From contig NC_081409.1 in the NCBI RefSeq assembly GCF_030272615.1, positions 618,683,255-618,747,254 of the forward strand: a stretch of DNA of 64,000 bases. The letters run 5' to 3'. The stretch is from Cryptomeria japonica. Lineage: Eukaryota; Streptophyta; Pinopsida; Cupressales; Cupressaceae. Under the pieces are notes generated by a model. It had not been told where the DNA came from, searched no databases, and was given only the letters and a program-made list of their open reading frames with translations. Of this stretch, positions 24,130 to 37,555 are shown piece by piece. A program made the position numbers and the translations under genes. Numbering within the stretch: the stretch's first letter is position 1; every line of letters starts with the position of its first letter.

Positions 24130-25530
24130 TGTTGGCATATCATGAAGATTGTATTGATGAACTATTGTGTTGTCATGGATGTCAATTGTAATGGGTAATG
24201 GAGTTGTATTACAACTAATAGTGATGCAGTAATACAACTGGTAGTTGAGAAGTGAAGGAAACTGGTATTACTATTGAAGTAGTGAGATCAATCAGTAACC
24301 CTACCTATTGATATGCCGAACCCTAACCGGTGGAGCTTGGTGAATTGGTTGTGTTGATCTATGATCAAACGGTGATTGGAGATGATTATGCCATGTATGC
24401 ATGATGCACATGATGAGTTTCAAAATGGTTTTTGATGCGTAGAGATAACTATTTTATCTTGGGAATGAGAGAGTGCATAGCATGAAGTGGAAACTATGTG
24501 ATGAGTTACAGGATCCTATGTGCAGTGATCTAGGAGTGGTTGAGGTTGTCTTGGACAATGTGTAGTGATTGCTATGTAATCCAACGGTCATGTTTGAACC
24601 GATTTGTTTGTAATCTCTATGAGATCTTAGGTTTTGTGATGTGTTACCGACCTATTATTTTCCTTATAATGTCAATGAGTTGTTTTGTAGTAGTGTTGGC
24701 AATTTTGGTTAAGTGTCAGTGCAATTGATTGCCGAACCAGAAGGAGTATCTATAGTACGTGTGAAGGCAAATAGGAGCATGAAAAGGATCTGATAAAGAA
24801 AAGTAATGCTATTACTAGATCAGCAAAACCCTATTGTTCTCTAACAATTACAATAGTTAAATCCCTTAACCAAGTAAGTTTTAACATGCTTGGGTTTTTC
24901 TAAATCCTCTAACCAGGTGATCCATTAGCTTGGATTTAAAATCCTCTATCGAGGTTACTCCTAACAGGGTATTTCCTTTAATGGGGTATTGAAGTCAATC
25001 CCTTAACCAAATTTGTTCCTAACAGGACATTTTTGTAAAGCTTCTAACAAGGCTTGGCTCCTAACAGGGCAAACTTCAAAAGACTTCATAATACTTGTGC
25101 TTCTTCATCCCCACCGTGGTTTTTTCCATTTGGGTTTCCACGTCAAAAATCATTGTGTCAAGTGGTGAATGGTTTTTGTGGTTATGTTTTGATATGGTTA
25201 ATTTGTTTAACTGGTAGAGACACTTAGATGTGTTAAGATGATCGGAAGTGATCTGAAATATGATTTTACTAATGTTAGTAAAGTGGTTTGATGTTTTGGT
25301 TAAATGATTTGTGAGTTTCAGATCTGTTACACTATTATTTTGGTATGCTAGTCAACGAGTAAACTTGATAGTGCAGTTTCAGTTTGTTGTACAGTTTTGA
25401 ACCAGTTAGTTCAGTGATTGACTTATGAGTTGGGCTTTGAGTTTGGTGAAAGTTTAGTTTGTTTTATATATATTGATTCACCCCCCCTCTCAATAGTTGT
25501 CTAGATCATTATTGATTCACCATATCATCA
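24130..25530 (+). repeat. CopS-1 3' LTR
   Basis: 1,401 bp, aligned along its length with the 5' LTR, same ends (TGTTGGCA, CATATCATCA). The visible substitutions between the two LTRs suggest an old insertion. Confidence 0.92.
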
Positions 25531-27481
25531 GAAAGAAGACATATGCAAGATTAAAATGAAGTGTTTCATACACATGCAAGGAGTATACTAATGACATGAT
25601 TAATATTCAAGATATCCTATCCATGAAATTACCATATTTACTGAGTTACAACAGAAATAAATATGTAATCCTCAACTAATCACTCAATGATATACTATAA
25701 TGTTCACCATTTCTCTTAATGCATAATAAATGCATATGAATGATAACAATAGTCTACATGATGTCATTGAACAATTTAATCAATCATATACTCACATAAG
25801 TAAATTTACTCATTAAAAAATAAATCGCATTTCTTAATCCCCAAACGAAATTTTATATCCAACTTTGATTACTCCTACTCCTATCTCCTATGATCATTTC
25901 CTTAACACCCATTAACAAAATAAGTTATCTACATTGCATAAAACTAAATATCATAGCCTTACTTGTAACCACTTATCTTTCATTTACATTTAATTTTCAC
26001 ATAAATCCAAATATATTCATACATACAATATTCTATTCTACTCATCTCTCATCAACCCTTAACTATACTCTTTTGTAACTAAATATTCTGAGTATTCCAA
26101 GGAAAATTGTCATTAAGAAACATATTGCAACATCATACAATTCATTATCAATCTATCCTACTGAATTTTATTGAGCAAGCACTTCCCTAAAATTTGATCA
26201 GGGTAAGGAGATAGTATCTTTTCATAATCTATACATACAATCAATGGTGGATTTAATTAAAACCACACATCTCCTCCAAAAAACTAAGACTTTTATCTAC
26301 CAAACCAAGTAAGAACATAATGGTATAATTTCCAAATTTTTTCATAATATACATGCAATGCATCAATTTTAGGTCGTTCCAAATATATATGATAACATGA
26401 TTTTTTAATCTATTAATTCATAAAACTTTCTACATTTTTTATGTAAAAGATATTCTATCTAATTAATTATTCCTCTAAATGAAAATCATGGATGCAATAC
26501 ATAAATTTTGATCTTCGAAACAAATTTATTCCATCCTAAATTCTCTTTTGCTACTTCTACTTAATAGCAAGAAACTTTTAGTCTCTATGAATATTTTACC
26601 CAAATAGTGAGAAGAGAGAGAAAACATTGCCAAACAATTAATATATGCACGCAAGCATTATATATATAGACATTTTGAATTTTCCTAGGCATGCCATATT
26701 TATTGTACTATGCAGCTACTTGCATTATTCTCCAAAATATGCAAGTTCACCCTTATGCGAGATTTCCTAGCATTATAATTGCAACTAGGACCTCAAATTC
26801 TTATTGAATGTTATGATTTATTCAAAGTGTCATTTCTTACATGAAGGATTACACACATATACAAACACCCAATAACTTTATTGATACCCATAAAACACCA
26901 GTTAACTCTTTAAATTTTACGAAGAAGGATAAGAGAAGGAGAAGGACATTATTGAAGATACTATTTCCTTTCTAAGGATGTATCTTATGCAAATTCTTCA
27001 ATTTCACATCATGATCTACACTAAATCATTCTTATATGCATAATACAAACACTTCATCTTACTACTTTTGATAAAATCGGCATAACAAGATGGTCCTACA
27101 AACATGCCATCCATTAAATGAATACACACAATTTTATCTCACCCTATAACATAATCATTTATATTGTGAAATTTACCATATACATAATCACTTGAAATTA
27201 CAAGAAAGCAAGACCACATAGAGTCATATAAGCATCACTCTCATCCAGGAGGCATGCATAATAAATGACTACACAAATTGCCCATGGTTATAATTTTTTA
27301 AGTTTAGGAAGAGGGCACAAAGCATAGATACCTTAAAATCTCTAGGGTTCTAAATTCTTTTCTCCATCACCAATCTCATAAATAGCTAGAATTAAAAAAA
27401 ATCATAACATGCCACACAAGACTAAGAATAAACACCTTATCCAGAGATCCCAATGTTTACAACATGGGCTCTGATACTAGA
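25531..27481 (-). repeat. X internal region, part 2
   Basis: AT-rich DNA continuing the internal region of X after CopS-1. No coding motif is visible. It ends at the primer site of X. Confidence 0.55.
27467..27481 (-). other. primer binding site of X
   Basis: On the minus strand TCTAGTATCAGAGCCCA follows an LTR end reading GGGCATTGCA. Met-tRNA-like. It fixes 27482 as the inner edge of the right (5') LTR. Confidence 0.65.
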
Positions 27482-28168
27482 TGCAATGCCCGCCAAAATA
27501 CCCTAGAGAAAATAACTAAGTAATTAACAAATAAAAATAATATTTTTCTAAAACATCTACTAATGCAACATAGTAAACTATCATTACTCCAAATCATAGA
27601 TTAACACAACAAAAATGCATAAAACATCATGAAGATAGCCATAACCTCATACAATGCAAGCGAAAATAGAATTATAACAATTATCATTTCAATATGTACC
27701 TATTATCATTCTTCCATTCATCTAACCAATCATTCCCTAGGGTACTTTAACATCATTATTTACTAGAAATAACACAGAACACGTCAATATCATAAAACCG
27801 TTAACATATGATATAAAAATTACATTACTATATCTCTTTATCATGAGAATCATGAATTTTCAAACTCTTGTCCTATCATACTCCCATTAACTCTCTAATT
27901 TCATTTTTAAACATCAATTCCAAGTGTTCCTAATTTCCCATTTCTTCTCTAACCATCTAACCCAATATGAATCCAAATAGAACTATCAATATAGAAGAAA
28001 AATCTAATTTTGTTTCTTTCTTAATTTCATCATATATTTCATCGAGATAATATATACACAACCATATGGAAGTCTATACAAAAAATGCTAGATACTCTCC
28101 AAATGAAATTACTAATAGAAATATTATCTAAAAGCACCATATCTATAATAAGGACATGAATAGATAAC
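27482..28168 (-). repeat. X right LTR, fragment 1
   Basis: From 27841 it matches 3352 onward of the left LTR; 27482-27840 has its counterpart left of Cop-0, outside the window. It is interrupted by Lard-1, whose target duplication is ATAAC (28164-28168) against ATAAT (46665-46669). Confidence 0.8.
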
Positions 28169-29606
28169 TGTATGCTAGAAATGTGGTATCATCCTACAAG
28201 AGGAGAAAACACTTCAAAAACACACATGAAATATTGCATTAGAGGTTAGAAATCCAAACAAAGCAAGTTAAATGAATCCAAAGTCTTTAAAATCGTTCCA
28301 TGTTCCTCTATCTACAAGGATATTCAAGATTCAAGGTGGCTCTCGGCTTGGAAGAGCACTTGATTCTTTAAGATGACAACCTAAAGAACAAGATTTAAAT
28401 GATTCTAAGATCTAAATGGAATTCAACCATGATCTTAGTGATGATTTAGATACGAAACTAGATGATCATAGGATGCAAGATATTGATATGAAGCTTGAAC
28501 TAGTATCAAAATGATACTAAGATGAAGCTAACATGATATGAGATTAACATGATATATCTAAGATTATAATGCTATCAAAATGATATAAAATGTTATTCTA
28601 TCAAAGAGAGATAGTATGCTTAATTTTATGAGACTATAAGTTTGATGCACAAAGACTTGATTGTTTTGAAGAAGGAATGGGCTCTATTTATAGGGAAAAT
28701 AGGGAAATGGAGGTTGAGATTGAATAATCTCAACAAGGGCTAGAATTGAAAGTTATCAATCCATGTTTATAATTATCACCAATGAAATGGTGATAATTGT
28801 CAACAAAAGACTATTTGAGAGGAGATGTAAGAAGCATTAATTGATTGAGAAGACATGAAGGTTACCTTAGGAGGTAAGGGTTAAGGTTAGGTTAGGGTTA
28901 TCCAATGGAGAAAGATTTTATCCAAGGGATAAACTCTTGTGCAAGGGTTAAAGGGATAACCATGGTCAAAGAAATGAATGCTTGATGAGACCCTTGGGTT
29001 AGATGAAGGTTGAGTTAGAGAGAAAGTCTCTAATCATGCAATAATGTTGAGTTAACCATTAATGATTATGAAGACTTTGAGGGTTAACTTGTTGAAGAAA
29101 TAAATCCTTTAATGGTTTTCAAAGACTTTGGAGACTTTGAGAAGTGACTTCTCTTTGCTTAGGGATGTGACAATATTTAGGAGATGGATTAGGCTAAATT
29201 AGAATTGATTAGAAGAATCTAGAAGGGGTTTAGGAGACAAGTGGGAGATGTAGGATTTTGCAAGTGGGTGGGGAAAATAGAATTTAATTAAAATAAAATT
29301 AATTTATTTCAATTGTGGTTGCAACTTGCAATTGTAGGATTTTGCAAGTGGGGGGATTTAATTAAATGGGCTAGAAGGGGGATTTTAATTAAATGTAAAT
29401 TTAATTAAATGGGCTACAAGGGGGATTTAATTAAATGTGATGGATTAGATAGAAGAAGGGTATATTAATTAAATCTTAATTTAATTAATAGGAGATTAGA
29501 AGAATAGGGATATTAATTAAATCTTAATTTAATTAATTGGAAGAATTAAGAATAACTAAATGAATTAAATTCACTTAATTCATTGTGCAACTTTTAGGTG
29601 TCTACA
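28169..29606 (-). repeat. Lard-1 3' LTR
   Basis: 1,438 bp, nearly collinear with 45273-46664, with a few indels in the AATTAAAT-rich part. TATA-like CTATAAATAG on the minus strand at 28684-28693. Confidence 0.92.
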
Positions 29607-29939
29607 TTTTGCCCCTCTTTGAGTTAACGTGTGACCACATGTTGATTCAAAGAAAATATTCCCGGATATGATGCTTTGTCAAAATGTCGATATGATGCAC
29701 TAGATTTGATGAACGATATTGATGATGCCCCCTTGGGAGATGAATCAAGGATTTTGAAAAATTTATTGATTTGATAAGCGTTTTTGAATTGATTGTAATA
29801 TGAGAATATTGACTGCGTTCAATGCATATTGATTGATTCATCTCCCGATAATGACGTTGATAGAAATGATGAAGACTAATGTGGGCATAGTACGTACATG
29901 TCCCACATGTCCACCAAGGTTGCATTGGTATGAATCCCG

Positions 29940-30185
29940 ATTGTCGATATGGTTCACGTGTTGATATGGGTCCTGATTTGATGCTTGCAATATGGATCTT
30001 GATGTTGCTTGATTTCTCGATATGGATCTTGATATTGCTTTTGATATGGGTCTTTGATTTGATTTCGATATGGATCTTTGATTTGATTGATTTCGATATG
30101 GGACTTAATATTTATTTTGATATGGGTCTTTGATTTGATTTCGATATGGATCTTTGATTTGATTGATTTCAATATGGGGCTGGGT
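29940..30185. repeat. tandem array, GATATGG motif
   Basis: About ten copies of CGATATGGATCTTTGATTTG-like units, 20-35 bp apart. Confidence 0.85.
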
Positions 30186-30489
30186 TGATTTTGATATTAT
30201 ATCTAGGGACTATGGATATTTATTTGTTCTGTCTGATGATTGGTTTTGATTGATTTCCTTTGAATAATCATGTGGTCACACATGTGCATGATGATATGAT
30301 ATGGATGCAACTATTTTGATTTTTATGAGCTATATGGTATGTTTTTAATCTATAACTTTTGCAGATGATGATGTAGATGATGGTTGATTTTGATGAATGC
30401 AGATGTTTCTAACATGTTATCGATATGATATGCTCATGTATGGGGATAATGATATCATCGATCATATGGATTAGATTGATAAGATTTAT

Positions 30490-30840
30490 TGGAATTGATC
30501 AGATTGAGATCATCTGGGTTCAAGTATGACACATCCTGTATAAGACATGGATGATTGAGCATCTAGTTTCAGGAATGATATTGCCTGTATAAGACATGTA
30601 TGATCAAGCATCTAGTTTCAAGAATGATACTACCTGTATAAGACATGGATGATCGAGAATCTAGTTTTAGGAATGATATATACTGTATAAGTGCTGATAA
30701 AAACATCTAGTTTTAGGAACGATATATCTTGTATAAGAGCTAATCAAAACATCTGGTTTCAGGAACGATATATCCTGTATAAAGAGCTTATCAAAACATC
30801 TGATTTCAGGAAAGATACATCTTGTATAAGACATGATAAA
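30490..30840. repeat. tandem array, unit about 50 bp
   Basis: Six to seven units with CATCTAGTTTCAGGAATGAT followed by CCTGTATAAGACATG. Related text recurs twice at 32155-32400, so the motif is spread across Lard-1. Confidence 0.88.
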
Positions 30841-31084
30841 AGATAGTTTGGAAGAATGATGAAGATATGAAAGTGAAGAAAGATTTCATGATGATATGAT
30901 AGATATGCATGTGATGGATGCAATGATGAATGATATGCATTATGTTTCAATATGAGATTCTATGAGGATGATGTGATGCTTAGATAAATTCTCTTGATTT
31001 CGATTATGACGTGAATGTATGATTTATGATGAGATGAGAGAAAATGTGATGATGTATTGCATTGATTTATGAGATGTGATATGT

Positions 31085-31240
31085 ATCTTGAAAATGAGGT
31101 GTATGATAATGATAATGATGTGCAAAAAAATGCAAGATTAAAATGATATGCAACTAATGCAAGATTAAGATGATAATGATGTGCAGCTAAATGCAAGATT
31201 AAGATGATAATGATGTGCAGCTAATGCAAAGATTAATATG
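31085..31240. repeat. short tandem array, unit about 33 bp
   Basis: Four units with ATGCAAGATTAAGATGATAA and GATGTGCAGCTA. Confidence 0.85.
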
Positions 31241-32154
31241 CATTCTCATTCTTAATGTTGCCATCTATTGTGATCAAAGTGTCAGTTCTTGCTTTGTTTT
31301 CATCATCGAGCCTTGATTTGTTGAAATTTGATACAAGCATCATGGTATAATTGAACCATAATGACCTGAGTATAACTTACATGGATTTTGATATTGTAAG
31401 ATGACACAAGCGTCGAGGTATAATTGAACCAAGATGACCTGAGTGTTGCTTGTGTAAATAGACAAGAGTTAACCTTTGTCCCATACAAATCCAAAATGTC
31501 CTCAGTGATATGCCACCTGATTGCTTCGTAGGACAAATTTGCATGATAAAAGACTTCACTCATAGATAGTACACAGATGAAACATCACATTCCTTCCTTG
31601 CTTCTCTAGTCGTTGAGACATCCTTGAGTCACTTAGGAGATATGATAAGAAAAACTTAACAACCATAAGTAAGCATGTATCCTATTGAAAATGTATTCTT
31701 GTCAATTAAAACATCTTGAAAATAGGTCTTTTGTTCAGTTGAAATCAGTTCAATTCCATGATGTCTAGCCTTCTTGCATTGGCATTTGTCATTTGTTGGT
31801 TGTTCTGATCCTTGTTGTCTTGCTATGTGTTTGGTCTGATGTTGAAAATCCTGAAAGCAAAATGCCCCCAATGAGGCCAAGTTTTGGCCCCTCACTATTG
31901 ATACTACTTCGATATGAATATGTACAATGATCACCAAGCCATGGTGGGATACGATTCAGATAAATCAAGGACAGTGACCATGCTAAGTATGTCCGGGATT
32001 GATAAGCATTTGTGAATTTCTGGTGATATCTCAGATGGGTGGATATGATATGTACAATATGATTTGTGAAATGTGTACTACCATCAATTGATAAATATCA
32101 GGCTAACTAGAATAGAATCCAATAGTCATACTGATCTATGTCATTTTTTTTATC

Positions 32155-32400
32155 TATTTGATGATTGATAAGAATGTCTGGTTTCAAAGAGTGAGTACCT
32201 TGTATAAGACCAATCTGTCTAGTTTTGAGTGTACCTAACCTTGTATAAGACATTTTTATGTTGATGTTAATAGATGGATTGATTATCAAGACTTGATGAT
32301 TGATAGGAATGTCTGGTTTCAAAGAGTGAGTACCCCATATAAGACCGATTTGTCTAGTTTCGAGTGTAACTATCCCTGTATAAGACATGTTTGATGTTGA
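32155..32400. repeat. duplicated block, unit about 125 bp
   Basis: Two copies of GATGATTGATAAGAATGTCT then GGTTTCAAAGAGTGAGTACC and TGTATAAGAC. Confidence 0.85.
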
Positions 32401-32759
32401 TGTTGATTTCAAGTAATGAATTGATTAACAAGACATGTGATCAGTTTGATTACACACTTTGAGAGTTTTCCTATTGTTGATTTGATTTGATGGATGGGCC
32501 ATGCATTCATGCTTTGATTTTCAATTTTTATTTGATTTTGTTGATTTTGTCGATTTTTAGTTTTTGGATATTTCAATTTTTTGAGTTTTTGGATTAGAAG
32601 AAAGATGTATTTGGTTGCCCCAATGTATAGCAAGACAAGGAATATTATGAATGGATGACTAAACCATTGAGGTGGAAATGGATAGGAGAAAGATGGAGGT
32701 AGCTTATGAGGAGACACATCAAGATCTTTTTTGAAATCATGTTTTTGTCCTTAGTTTTG

Positions 32760-33120
32760 ATCAAGATCAAGGATGGAAAAGGGGATATGTACAGAGATAG
32801 GATATGGATAGCATTGGATGATGGAAGAAATGAATAAATAGGATAAGGGATATGGATTAGAGGATATGGATGAGGTGAAGCAAGATTGTAGATAGCATTG
32901 GATGATAGAAGCAATGAATAGACATGATAAGGGATATGGATGAGAGGATATGGATGAGGTGAAACAAGATCGTAGATAGCAGTGGATGATAGAAGAAATG
33001 AATAGATAGGATAGATGGTATGGATAAAGTGAAGAAAGATCATAGATAGTACTGGGTGATAGAATAAATGAATAGATAGGATAAGGGATATGGATGAGGT
33101 GAAGCAAGATCGTAGATAAT
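32760..33120. repeat. tandem array, unit about 75-105 bp
   Basis: About four units with GATAAGGGATATGGATGAG, GTGAAGCAAGATCGTAGATA and ATGATAGAAGAAATGAATAG. Confidence 0.85.
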
Positions 33121-33127
33121 GATGAAG

Positions 33128-33850
33128 TTAGATAGGGTAATGGATATTGGAGGAAGGATAATAGAAGATAGATTTGGAAGATAAAGATTTTGACTTTGGA
33201 ATGAAAGAACCTAAGATAGATTTGGAGGATGAAGAGTTTGACTTTGGAATGAAAGGACCTAAGATAGATTTGGAGGATGAAGAGATTGACTTTGGAATGA
33301 AAGGACCAAAGATAGATTTGGAGGATGAAAGGATTAAATTTGGAATGAAAGGACCGAAGATATATTTGGAGGATGAAAGGATTCCTTGATCTTGATCTTG
33401 ACTTGGAGTAGGATCATTTGTGCTTTTTTCTTGATTTTCAATTAGATTAGTGGAGGATATGGAAGGGATATCATGATCTTGCTTAGGAGGTGGATGATGA
33501 ATGGGACTCTTCTCTTGAGATAAAAGGAGATCATCATGGATGGAATACCAAAATATTAGGGGATCATCATAAGATTCTTGATAGGTGGGATCTTGATCAA
33601 AGATGGGACCAAATTGAGAAGTCATGATATTGTGATCTTGATTTATGTTAGGACTCATTTCCTTTGATTGAGTTTCCTTTTTCTTGGTTTGATGATAAAT
33701 GGTCATATGAATGATCAAAGTTGATTTTTTTGATAGGTTGATGTAGAGAACTTTACTCCTTTTGATAAGGGCCCTAGGACTAGGTTGTCTCTTCTTTAAC
33801 TTAGTCTTTTGATAAAGACTTCTTTTTCTTAAAATGTGGGGAGTGGTCAT
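33128..33850 (-). CDS. hypothetical 240-aa ORF in Lard-1 with 16-residue repeats
   Basis: The longest uninterrupted frame of Lard-1, in the sense of the element. The N-terminal half is basic then Gln/Asp/Pro-rich. The C-terminal third is built from about five copies of a 16-residue unit around SSSKSIFGPFIPKS. The array arises from a 48-bp DNA repeat at 33162-33385 that is also open on the plus strand, so it does not prove coding. No known domain, no signal peptide. It might be a chance frame. Confidence 0.3.
   Translation of the reverse strand: MTTPHILRKRSLYQKTKLKKRQPSPRALIKRSKVLYINLSKKSTLIIHMTIYHQTKKKETQSKEMSPNINQDHNIMTSQFGPIFDQDPTYQESYDDPLIFWYSIHDDLLLSQEKSPIHHPPPKQDHDIPSISSTNLIENQEKSTNDPTPSQDQDQGILSSSKYIFGPFIPNLILSSSKSIFGPFIPKSISSSSKSILGPFIPKSNSSSSKSILGSFIPKSKSLSSKSIFYYPSSNIHYPI
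33162..33385. repeat. 48-bp tandem repeat, open on both strands
   Basis: Four and a half units starting AGATTTGGAGGATGAAGAG and ending GGACCTAAGAT. The period is a multiple of three, so all frames stay in register. Confidence 0.9.
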
Positions 33851-34300
33851 ACATAAATGATCAATGTTTTGATTAATTAAAAGCAGGTTTTTGGAAGGAA
33901 ACTAGAACCTTGATTACATAGAAGGAGAAAGATAAAGCATTAAAGTGGCAAGCAATAATAGTGCCTAGACACCCATACAAAGATCAGATCCCAGAAAAAT
34001 CAAAAGGGATCACAAGATAAAGAGAACAACACAAATGATCAATGTTGATGTTGATGTTGGATTTGGATACTTTGTTTGAATACTCAAGTTTACTTTATCA
34101 AGTAGAGGTTTAGTTCAATTCGCCTCCACAACAAAGTGTGTCAAATGATATGGATAAAGTCTCCTAATATGGAAACTTGATTTGACAACTTGAGGACCTA
34201 ACTAGATATTGTTTTGATAGGATTTGTTGGATGGTGGAACCTTTGATCACTATTTTGATACTGCCTAATTTTGCTAGATGAAGTCTTATCTCAAGCTATT
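33851..34300 (-). other. Lard-1 internal DNA, duplicated segment
   Basis: No gene seen. 34040-34300 together with 38896-39100 is homologous to 42890-43230: an internal duplication of Lard-1 that the solo LTR later split. The last five bases CTATT are the target of that solo LTR. Confidence 0.7.
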
Positions 34301-37300
34301 TGTGAGGCCCTACCCCGACCCATCCTATCTCTTCAGTTATTTTCATATTAGAACTATTTTGGATGCTAGTTTTGACAGACTATGGATATAGAACTTTTTA
34401 TGATCCCACGATTTTTTTGGTAATATTGATATATATTTGATGCTCCATTTCTATGCCTTGTGGATTATAGAATATTATATGATTCCAGATTAGGGTAATA
34501 TTGTGATGATGTATATTATTATCTGAATTTCAGGATTTGTTATAATGCTAGAAATATGTTTGCATATCTTGTAAATGGATCAAATTTTGAGGATTATGAT
34601 GAATTGCTTTGATTTGTGACAAATCGTATTTTATAATGACAAGTCTTTGCAGAATGAATGTATTATATTCTGATTATGTGTTTTATATTATATGAGGCTA
34701 TTGGGAAGAACTAATGTTTAAATTGAGATGTGCAGGAGATTATCCATGTGACCATGGAAATATTATGGAGAATCAAGCCTAGGCCTATGTGCGTTAGTAA
34801 AACCAGGGGTTGTCTATTTGGAGAGACAACACCCCGTATGTATTGTATTTTATTCGTAAATGTAAAATGTTGCATGAGTGTAAATTGTATTTATTGAATT
34901 GTTTAAATCATTTAAGGGACAATTGCCACGTATGTAATTGTGATGTGGAATTATTTTGTAGTGTCACTTGACACCTATGTGGTATGTTGTGTTGGCAATT
35001 TGTCATGTCACCTTTTTGGAGAGTCTTATTTTTTTGTTAATTGTTATATCTCCTATTTATCCTTGAAGGAACCAAGAAATCTAGGTTAGTGAGCCACAAG
35101 GAGGGTCAACTCAGAGTTGACCCGTAGGTTAACTTCAGGTGGACTTTCTGAGGGTCAAATCAACTCCTAGAGTCAATTTTAGAGCATTTCTATTAGGCCT
35201 CATGGGGTACCTATGGGTAAAGGCCAAAATTGGCCATGTGTCTTTCCCTTAGGACTTGTTTAACCACCCAAAAAAGTGGTTTTCCCAAGATGGACGAATT
35301 CCATCTATAGGAGTGCCCTCCTTGGTAGGATAACCTTCTTGAAGGGAGTAATCCCTCTTCCCCATTCCATTTCCCTTCTCTAGGTACCTAGGTTAGGGAG
35401 TGTGTAAGACCTAGGGAAGACCAACCCAATGAGGGATCCCTCACTCTATCCAAGGGGTTGGAAGGAGTGAGAGAGGCCTTCTTAGGCTAAGAATGAAAGC
35501 TTAGTGAGCTAACCACCCACTCTCCATCCTTGGAGATTTTTGGAGAAATTTTGGAGGAAAAACCAGTTCTAGGATAGCAGATTTGGGGGCTAAGGAATTT
35601 GCAGAAAAAGATTAGAGGATTGGGTAGCTCTTCATCAAGCTTTCCCTTAGATTTCCTTCGGTAGTTCAAGGTTGGTGTTATTTTTCCCCTCTTATGTAAA
35701 TGTAAAAATGTTATAGAATGTTTGAATGGAAATTGCTGTAACTCTTTATTTGTGTTGTATTTGTAAAATTTATGTGTTTCTTGTTTATTTCTGTTTTATG
35801 TAATGTTGTGTTTGGGGAGTGTTCAAGACCATCCTTTCCTTGGGAGGAAAGATTGGTCTTGGGGGTGGAAGAAGCTTGACAGCCCTTAGGGTGAGAGGCT
35901 CTCATTTTGAGAGTGATCTCAAGGGTCTATCCATGAGACCCTTGCTGCTTCCTTTTGTGTTATTTCTCTTGGGGGTCATAAGGGGGAGCAAATATGGCAT
36001 GTTTGCCTTTTTGGGGGTCATAAGGGTGTAGGGATTAAGGATGAATTCTGGTTATGCATTCATGGGTGCCATGAGTTGGCTGTAAGTTTGATTTAGCAGA
36101 TTTCTCCCCTAGGGTACTTGGTCCACTTCCACCCTAATAAGGCAACACATTTTGTGATGGAGTTTTCAGCTTGGGAAGGGGTGTCTCTGTTGTGTTATTT
36201 TCTTCCCCTTTGCTTGTTGTATTGCTTGGTTGTAACCCCATCTAGGTCTTGATTCTCCAAGCTCGGGGGTGGCTTCTGGTAAGCCTAGGCTGGGAGGTGA
36301 GCATCCCATGGTCACAGTCCTAAAATTTTATATGCAGGTAGCTGGGAAAAGGATCTAGGAGTTGCAGATTTTTATTCAGATACAGATTTCCTATTTAAAT
36401 GCAGAAAAGCAAAAAAAAAGAAAATGTAATTTTATGAATTGTAGAAAAATAAATATATGTAAATAAGGAGTTTTAGGTTGTTTCCTTTTATTCTTTGTAT
36501 AAAGATTAAGAAGGTATGAAGATTAAGGATGAGAAGACTCATTAGATTATTCACCCATTTTATATATGGGCTATTGTAACTTATCATTCTATAAGCAATG
36601 TAATTTTTACTTAAATTTTGGATGCCTATTATGTTGCTGTAGACTACATCTAAATCTCTTTTTCAAAAAAAAAAGGGGTCTGTTAACTTGTTCATTTTCT
36701 GCAATATTAAAGAAAAAGAAAGGAATGCATTAGGTTTTATTAAATACTTGCATAGTTTAATTACTGCTATTATAGTGTTGTGAACTCTGTTTAGACCTGG
36801 TTGAAAAGGATCTAGTATTTTTATATTGTTGTAGAAAGCATGATGTATGACTGTTAAAAAAAAAAAGAGAAAGGGAAGAAAAATAAGATCTATTCATAAT
36901 GCTGTGAAAAGACTAAGACCAGAATGTTTAGATGTTAGAATCTCAAAACAAAATAAGGGTTTCTAGCCCTATTGACTTAACATTTATTTAAATATATTTG
37001 TAAATATCTAAGTATATATATATATTGAAAAATATATACTTACATATATATAAATATATTTATAAATTTCTATATGTGTTTATCCCTGCAACAAAAAGAA
37101 AAAGAAACATATTTTGCCCTTGTGTAATCCTGTTACAAAAAAATATATATATAAAAGATTGCATGCTGCTGTGTAAAAAAAAATAATTCAAACAAACTTC
37201 CTAACCCTATCAGGCATATATATATATATATATATACCCCTGCATCTGAATCATACTTAATGGATACCCTTTAAAAAAAAAGGGGGTATATGTATGTATT

Positions 37301-37317
37301 CTGGGCATAGCAGTGAA

Positions 37318-37470
37318 TACATATATATATATATATAAATATATACATACAGAAATATATTTATATATATATATATAAATATATACATACAGAAATATAT
37401 TTATATATATATATATAAATATACATATATATATATATATATATAAATATACATATATATATATATATAA
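37318..37470. repeat. AT-rich tandem repeat
   Basis: Two copies of TATATACATACAGAAATATA-containing units set in (TA)n, inside the giant LTR. Confidence 0.85.
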
Positions 37471-37555
37471 ATACTTTTATATTGAAAAAAAAAAGGGGCG
37501 AAATATTAAAAACTACAAAAAAAATTTATAAGCAAGTCGGGGGTACCGAGCCGAG

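Larger units (their letters stand above)
18167..25530 (+). mobile_element. CopS-1: Sirevirus-like Ty1/copia retrotransposon
   Basis: 7,364 bp between perfect GAAAG duplications (18162-18166, 25531-25535). LTRs 18167-19580 and 24130-25530, primer site ATTGGTATCAAAGC, one gag-pol frame in copia order, and three purine boxes ahead of the 3' LTR. The LTR ends, the C-run before the primer site and the repeated purine boxes point to the Sirevirus branch (family knowledge). Coding capacity is lost. Confidence 0.93.
29607..33127 (-). other. Lard-1 internal DNA, array-rich, no recognisable gene
   Basis: No retroelement domain is found on either strand. Short open frames at 31303-31563 and 31656-31937 (minus) have no recognisable motif. 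The stretch is dominated by the arrays listed separately. A direct repeat with GTATAATTGAACC and GATGACCTGAGT occurs twice at about 31340-31450. Confidence 0.6.

Noticed and set aside
33174-33389. Plus-strand repeat protein GMKGPKIDLEDE resembling AHNAK-type repeats
   Set aside because: It is short, lies opposite to the element and is produced by a 48-bp DNA repeat. The likeness is compositional.
35819-36031. Possible small gene in the giant solo LTR
   Set aside because: Short, no recognised motif, inside an LTR bounded by a target duplication.
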